Below are positions 7,220-7,525 of a stretch of 7,525 bases of DNA, piece after piece; position 1 is the first letter of the stretch; every line of letters starts with the position of its first letter. The DNA comes from an uncultured Bryobacterales bacterium. Its GTDB lineage: Bacteria > Acidobacteriota > Terriglobia > Bryobacterales > UBA6623. The notes under the pieces were generated by a model. It was not told the origin of the DNA. It did not search any database and was given only the letters and a program-made list of their open reading frames with translations. The stretch lies in the NCBI GenBank assembly GCA_946887065.1, contig CAMPKL010000158.1:1-7525 (forward strand), read 5' to 3'. The position numbers were made by a program, and so were the translations under genes.

Positions 7220-7248
7220 TCGTCAGGCCGTGCCAGGCCGGTTATACT
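7220..7248 (+). promoter_or_regulatory. Sigma70-like promoter for the PSCyt1 gene, leaderless geometry
   Basis: TCGTCA (7220-7225) matches TTGACA at four of six positions and TATACT (7243-7248) matches TATAAT at five of six, with an ideal 17-base spacer. The -10 box ends seven bases before the GTG at 7256, so transcription would be expected to start at or within a base or two of the start codon. No Shine-Dalgarno sequence lies between. This suggests the PSCyt1 gene has its own promoter and a leaderless mRNA. Confidence 0.5.
7221..7240. repeat. Two 10-base tandem near-repeats (CGTCAGGCCG / TGCCAGGCCG)
   Basis: Two adjacent 10-mers agree at eight of ten positions, and CAGGCCG recurs exactly one helical turn apart (7224-7230 and 7234-7240). 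They overlap the -35 box and fill most of the spacer of the candidate promoter. That position would suit a regulator binding one DNA face, but a two-copy repeat this short can arise by chance. Confidence 0.4.
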
Positions 7249-7255
7249 CTCATTC

Positions 7256-7525
7256 GTGCAGCTAAGGCTTGTTGCGGCGATTGGACTCCTTTTGTCTCCC
7301 TGTTTGCCGGCAGCGGATTTTACGTCCCAGATCGAACCCATCTTCCATGAACGCTGCTACGCCTGCCACGGTCCTTCGCAGCAGATGAGCGGTTTGCGCC
7401 TTGACCGCCGTGAGGATGCTCTCAAGGGCGGTTATTCCGGCGCCGTGGTAGTTCCGGGCGATGCGGAAGCCAGCGCGTTGCTGGCCCGTGTCCGCAGCGA
7501 CAAAGAAGGTTTTCGCATGCCTCCG
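7256..7525 (+). CDS. Secreted protein with planctomycete-type cytochrome c domain (PSCyt1), 3' end beyond window
   Basis: The first 90 codons of a gene that runs open to the window edge. From the GTG, the product has a short signal peptide (MQLRLVAAIG, then LLLSPCLPAA; likely cleavage after Ala20), so it is exported to the periplasm or cell surface. The mature part begins DFTSQIEPIFHERCYACHGP, with the haem c motif CYACH at 34-38. LRLDRREDALKGG follows at 45-57, VVVPGDAEASALLARV at 62-77, and RMPP at 87-90. This order is the PSCyt1 domain (PF07635). In Planctomycetota, Verrucomicrobiota and Solibacter-like Acidobacteriota it usually precedes DUF1549 and DUF1553 in proteins of about 700-1,100 residues, often beside DUF1501 genes. 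The function of those proteins is poorly known; they are suspected of a role in polymer breakdown or electron transfer. The start is chosen because it gives a proper signal peptide right behind a promoter. The rest of the gene is unseen. Confidence 0.88.
   Translation, partial: MQLRLVAAIGLLLSPCLPAADFTSQIEPIFHERCYACHGPSQQMSGLRLDRREDALKGGYSGAVVVPGDAEASALLARVRSDKEGFRMPP

Noticed and set aside
7218..7255. Terminator after the transporter gene
   Set aside because: Only a four-base GGCC/GGCC pairing and no T-run; the stretch is better read as a promoter.
7292..7303. Possible lipoprotein box (LSPC) in the PSCyt1 signal peptide
   Set aside because: Proline just before the cysteine does not fit a lipobox; an ordinary signal-peptidase site after LPAA (residue 20) is better.
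1..7525. Mobile element, CRISPR, tRNA, toxin-antitoxin or defence system
   Set aside because: No transposase, integrase, repeat-spacer pattern, tRNA-like fold or small paired genes seen; gaps are all 61 bases or less and all genes belong to known metabolic or envelope families.

Overview
The window is GC-rich, gene-dense bacterial DNA with six protein-coding genes (five complete, one cut by the right edge). I see no RNA gene, CRISPR array, insertion sequence or phage gene. The clearest taxonomic clue is the partial gene at the right end. It encodes a secreted protein starting with a planctomycete-type cytochrome c domain (PSCyt1 family: CxxCHG, then LRLD, then MPP). That family is expanded in Planctomycetota, Verrucomicrobiota and the Solibacter/Bryobacter branch of Acidobacteriota. 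Together with a family GH88 enzyme and a TIM-barrel sugar isomerase, this suggests a soil or sediment polysaccharide degrader. An Acidobacteriota (Solibacter-like) origin is my best guess, but it is inference and not proven by the window.

Layout: two genes lie on the minus strand in the left third. In transcription order they are a GH88 unsaturated glucuronyl hydrolase (2341 to 1220) and a FAD-dependent amine/amino-acid oxidoreductase of the DAO family (1172 to 3). A 61-base divergent gap (2342-2402) separates them from four plus-strand genes: a sugar phosphate isomerase/epimerase-like TIM barrel (2403-3335), a 967-residue fusion of a FAD-linked 2-hydroxyacid dehydrogenase with an iron-sulfur/CCG module (3372-6275), a ten-helix EamA/DMT transporter (6324-7217), and the start of the PSCyt1 gene (7256 to the edge). 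All gaps are 36 to 61 bases, so no stretch over 300 bases lacks a gene.

How they may work together: GH88 enzymes release a 4,5-unsaturated uronic acid from lyase-made oligosaccharides. A xylose-isomerase-like TIM barrel and a D-2-hydroxyacid dehydrogenase could both act on sugar acids, and an EamA carrier could move a small metabolite. This makes a carbohydrate/hydroxy-acid catabolic neighbourhood plausible, but nothing in the sequence fixes the substrates. The FAD oxidoreductase and the PSCyt1 gene may be unrelated neighbours.

The non-coding signals are the least ordinary part. None of the six starts has a good Shine-Dalgarno sequence. The PSCyt1 gene has a sigma70-like promoter placed so that the mRNA would begin at or next to its GTG. 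The two minus-strand genes share a 14-base motif (12 of 14 identical) directly before their starts. I found no convincing evidence of a wholly new biological system.
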